From positions 124,001 through 188,000 of the forward strand of contig NZ_CP049906.1 in NCBI RefSeq assembly GCF_011305535.1: a stretch of 64,000 nucleotides of DNA, in the 5' to 3' direction. Numbering within the stretch: the stretch's first letter is position 1; each line of letters starts with the position of its first letter. Below the pieces are notes generated by a model, which was not told where the DNA came from, searched no databases, and saw only the letters and a list, made by a program, of their open reading frames with translations. Source of the DNA: Diaphorobacter sp. HDW4B. Its GTDB lineage: Bacteria; Pseudomonadota; Gammaproteobacteria; Burkholderiales; Burkholderiaceae_C. This document shows, one piece after another, positions 61,709 to 64,000 of the stretch. The position numbers and the translations under genes are program-made.

Positions 61709-62641
61709 ATGTCAGGAATGCTGGATCCCGTTTCTCTTCAATTGTTCGTCGCCATCTGTGAGCACCGCAGTCTCACCGAGGCTGCGGAACGTGAATGCCT
61801 GACGGTCTCGGCGGTGAGCAAACGGCTGACAGCGTTGGAGCAGCAGATCGGCACACCTCTTCTGGAGCGTAGCCGAGGCGTCATACAACTGACCGTCGCG
61901 GGGGAGTCACTGCTCCCCGCAGCACGCGCCCTGCTCCAGTCGATGGAGAGGATCCAGGCCAATCTGACGGAATTCAACTTGAGCAGCGGCGGCCGAGTTC
62001 GTGTGGTATCCACCATGTCGGCGCTCACGTCTTTTCTGCCGGAGGATATCGCCGAGTTCAAGAAGAGCCAACCGGACATACAGGTTTGCATCGACGAAAG
62101 AATTTCGACCGATGTCGCCAAAAGTGTCGAGGAAGGTCGCGCAGATATCGGCATTTGCTGGGACCTTACAGGAACCCGCCATTTGGAGACCATCCCTTAC
62201 CGGCAGGATCGACTTGTCCTGTTGGTACACAAGCATCATCCACTGGCCAATAAAACGAGTGTGACTTTTTTGGACACGTTGCCCTACGAGAGAGCAGCAC
62301 TGCAAGGTGGCAGCCTGGTCCATCAGATTCAACAACGGCTCGCCATTGCAGAAGGAAAAGCACTCCAAACGTCGATTTTCGTGCGCACGTATGACGCCGC
62401 CTGCCGCATCGTCGCCGCCAATCTGGCATGTGCCATTGTTCCGTCTGAATCAGCGCATGCATGGATCAGAAACTATGGACTGCAGGCCATTGCGCTCGAC
62501 GAAAAATGGGCGGCTCGCAACTTTGTCCTCTGTGTCAGGGACAAGCTGACGTTGTCGTTTTCCGCACGCAATCTGCTGGAGCATCTCACCATGGCTGCGC
62601 GCGCGGATCGCGTTGCCGCTTCAAACAGGTCCATTCTTTGA
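61709..62641 (+). CDS. LysR-family regulator
   Basis: About 310 residues from the ATG at 61709 (MSGMLDPVSLQLF); 61718, preceded directly by AGGA, is an alternative, and upstream residues to 61601 do not look coding. The winged helix spans residues 8-65 (LTEAAERECLTVSAVSKRLTALE, then LLERSRGVIQLT). The effector domain starts near 95 (GRVRVVSTMSALTSFLPEDIAEF) and contains ADIGICWDL. It resembles LysR proteins that control CoA-dependent catabolic operons. It is downstream of the porin and may act on the rightward operon; no divergent partner exists. Confidence 0.88.
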   Translation: MSGMLDPVSLQLFVAICEHRSLTEAAERECLTVSAVSKRLTALEQQIGTPLLERSRGVIQLTVAGESLLPAARALLQSMERIQANLTEFNLSSGGRVRVVSTMSALTSFLPEDIAEFKKSQPDIQVCIDERISTDVAKSVEEGRADIGICWDLTGTRHLETIPYRQDRLVLLVHKHHPLANKTSVTFLDTLPYERAALQGGSLVHQIQQRLAIAEGKALQTSIFVRTYDAACRIVAANLACAIVPSESAHAWIRNYGLQAIALDEKWAARNFVLCVRDKLTLSFSARNLLEHLTMAARADRVAASNRSIL

Positions 62642-62755
62642 GCAGGCTTTTTTGAGGCGCATGGGCCTCGGGTAAGACCATCCTCCCGGTCTTGGACTGC
62701 ACGAGTCCCTATTCAGGCGAATTTGACGCGACGCATATGGCATATGCCTTGACGA

Positions 62756-64000
62756 TCAGAGATCGAAATACTCGGCATAGACCAAGCGCTCTTCCACCAC
62801 CCGACGCCGCCGGGGATTTTTCGTGGTCACAAAGCGATTCTCGGGCACGCTGCGGTCGGTGTAGTAGCGCTCGAACTCACGCAGCATGAGGCGGCGAATG
62901 CTGCCCTCTGCACCTGCTGGGAGCGTCGCTGCTTGCTCCCAGAATGCAGGGTCGAGCAGTGGTCGCATGCGGTCTGGAATCGGGATGGCTGTCGTCGTGC
63001 TCAGACCTTCCCGCGCCAGAGGTTCCGCACGGTCGAAGCGCAGGCTGCGGCCACTCTTGAGTGCGATGTTCACCGGACCGGATGGTGCCGGGGTGACAGC
63101 GTCGTGCTGCGCATCTTCACCGTTGGAAGAGCCGTCCGCCATGAGCGAGCGCGGGGTCAGAACGAGTCCTGTGCGCGGTTGCGCTGGTCCGCTCGCGAGC
63201 ACTGCTGTATCGTGCCATGCAAGGTCGCTGTCGATGGCCGGGTCGCGTGTCTGCAGCACCAGTTCGACACGGTTGTCGCCCAGTTCGGCCGCCATGCCGG
63301 CTGGTCGACCCAATGGGTCGTTGGCGTAGGGCGAATCGGCCGGTCCACCTTCACGGAAGCGGTTGCGCATGGGTCCACGTGTAGGCACGGGTCCGTGGAG
63401 ACGGGCCGTGACGCGCGCACCGTCGCGCTGCAGGACGGCCTTTCTGCGCGGCAGTACCTGCGCGAAATCGGCCAGCACGATGGCCGACAGCTTGGCATCG
63501 GCCAAAGCGTTGGGCTGGTAGCGCGCCAGCGCCAAGCGCACGAAGGGCATGTAGCTCGCGCCGGTAGAAATTTCGATGTCGCAGTACCAGAGCTGCCGAT
63601 CGTCCGACCAGGCCACCCGGTGCGCGACCGCCATCACCCGACCGCCCCCGTTGGGAAGCGAAACAGCTTCTTCGGTCACGCGCAGCGGGAAGTCACCAGG
63701 TTCGGCGTCCACACTCGGCAGGCGGCTTTCCCACAGTGGGTCCAGGCCCCACTGCGTGATGCGGTCGCTCAGTTTTTCGTCGATGGCACTGAACGGCGTG
63801 GACGCGCCCCGGGTTTGCGGAGCCACGATCACAGCCAGCATTTCCCCGTCGCCCGAGGAGAACCACGGCCGGTCCAGATACACGCGCAGCGCGTTGCCTT
63901 CGCGCAGACTGGTGCGCTGTGCATCGACCTTCGCTCCGGTGCGGCTCCAACGGAAAGTGGGCAGCGTGTAGACGATGCGCGGCGCGTCGGGCGGCGCGCT
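62756..64000 (-). CDS. C-terminal part of a large unrecognised protein (cut by window edge)
   Basis: The frame is open from the stop at 62756 to the right end of the window, giving at least 414 residues; its start lies beyond base 64000. Visible features are repeated Arg/Pro-rich beta-like stretches, RVYLDRPWFSSGDGE, SYMPFVRLALARYQPNAL, AVLQRDGARVTARLHGP and a basic, aromatic C-terminus (RRRVVEERLVYAEYFDL). No signal peptide, membrane helix or known motif can be seen in this part. Codon choice is GC-rich like the neighbours. I do not recognise the family. It converges with the LysR gene and seems unrelated to the catabolic operons. Confidence 0.6.
   Translation of the reverse strand, partial: SAPPDAPRIVYTLPTFRWSRTGAKVDAQRTSLREGNALRVYLDRPWFSSGDGEMLAVIVAPQTRGASTPFSAIDEKLSDRITQWGLDPLWESRLPSVDAEPGDFPLRVTEEAVSLPNGGGRVMAVAHRVAWSDDRQLWYCDIEISTGASYMPFVRLALARYQPNALADAKLSAIVLADFAQVLPRRKAVLQRDGARVTARLHGPVPTRGPMRNRFREGGPADSPYANDPLGRPAGMAAELGDNRVELVLQTRDPAIDSDLAWHDTAVLASGPAQPRTGLVLTPRSLMADGSSNGEDAQHDAVTPAPSGPVNIALKSGRSLRFDRAEPLAREGLSTTTAIPIPDRMRPLLDPAFWEQAATLPAGAEGSIRRLMLREFERYYTDRSVPENRFVTTKNPRRRRVVEERLVYAEYFDL

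Overview
The window looks like a chromosomal stretch from a GC-rich betaproteobacterium, most likely a member of the Comamonadaceae. The reasons are the gene content: three Bug-type tricarboxylate receptors, three OmpC-type porins, many LysR/IclR/GntR/AraC regulators next to catabolic genes, and short GC-rich extragenic hairpin repeats. I saw no rRNA, tRNA, CRISPR array, insertion sequence or phage gene. Almost everything is aromatic or carboxylic-acid catabolism with the matching transporters and regulators.

Region 1 (1-5190): the start of kynureninase (cut by the window edge), an ABC transporter of the TrpX/TrpY/TrpZ-like class and a divergent GntR regulator that shares an operon with a threonine-dehydratase-like PLP enzyme. 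Region 2 (5251-14157): a LysR gene, a metallo-beta-lactamase-fold hydrolase, a GlxA-type regulator, then the complete upper and middle part of the 3-hydroxyanthranilate meta-cleavage route (nbaE, a RidA paralogue, nbaG, nbaH, nbaF, nbaC, nbaD), closed by a perfect 13-bp-stem terminator. Together with kynureninase this suggests tryptophan/kynurenine use, although kynurenine monooxygenase and the final aldolase/acetaldehyde dehydrogenase are not in the window.

Region 3 (14618-21429): a Cys-rich small protein, a 2,5-dioxovalerate-type aldehyde dehydrogenase, a Tat-exported TolB-like propeller, a secreted lactonase-fold protein and an AraC regulator. Region 4 (21527-37348, all minus strand): one approximately 15.6-kb gene array that starts at an activator-type promoter and ends at a strong terminator. 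It encodes two 4,5-dihydroxyphthalate-decarboxylase-like proteins, a LigJ-like hydratase, a LigI-like lactonase, an MFS carrier, a LigB-fold protein lacking one expected iron ligand, an HpcH aldolase, a ThDP enzyme, and a DUF1302/DUF1329/YCF48/RND envelope module. I think this is the best candidate for an undescribed catabolic system. Its promoter shares a 35-bp element, in the same phase to the -10 box, with the lactonase promoter and with a porin promoter at 42117-42175. The AraC regulator at 20500-21429 is the obvious candidate activator.

Region 5 (37437-43401): MFS exporter, porin, Bug receptor, divergent LysR, second porin. Region 6 (43374-61576): two CoA-thioester operons diverging from a pair of IclR-type operators at 52829-52860. 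The leftward one has a ketoreductase, acyl-CoA dehydrogenase, MaoC hydratase, ADP-forming acyl-CoA ligase, citrate-synthase-like lyase, CoA transferase, Fe-dependent dehydrogenase, Bug receptor and flavin reductase. The rightward one has IclR, a hot-dog hydratase, two CoA transferases, a Bug receptor, a crotonase, a DUF2889 protein and a porin. Together they look like uptake, CoA activation, beta-oxidation-like processing and C-C cleavage of an unknown acid. The window ends with a LysR gene and the C-terminal part of a large unrecognised protein.
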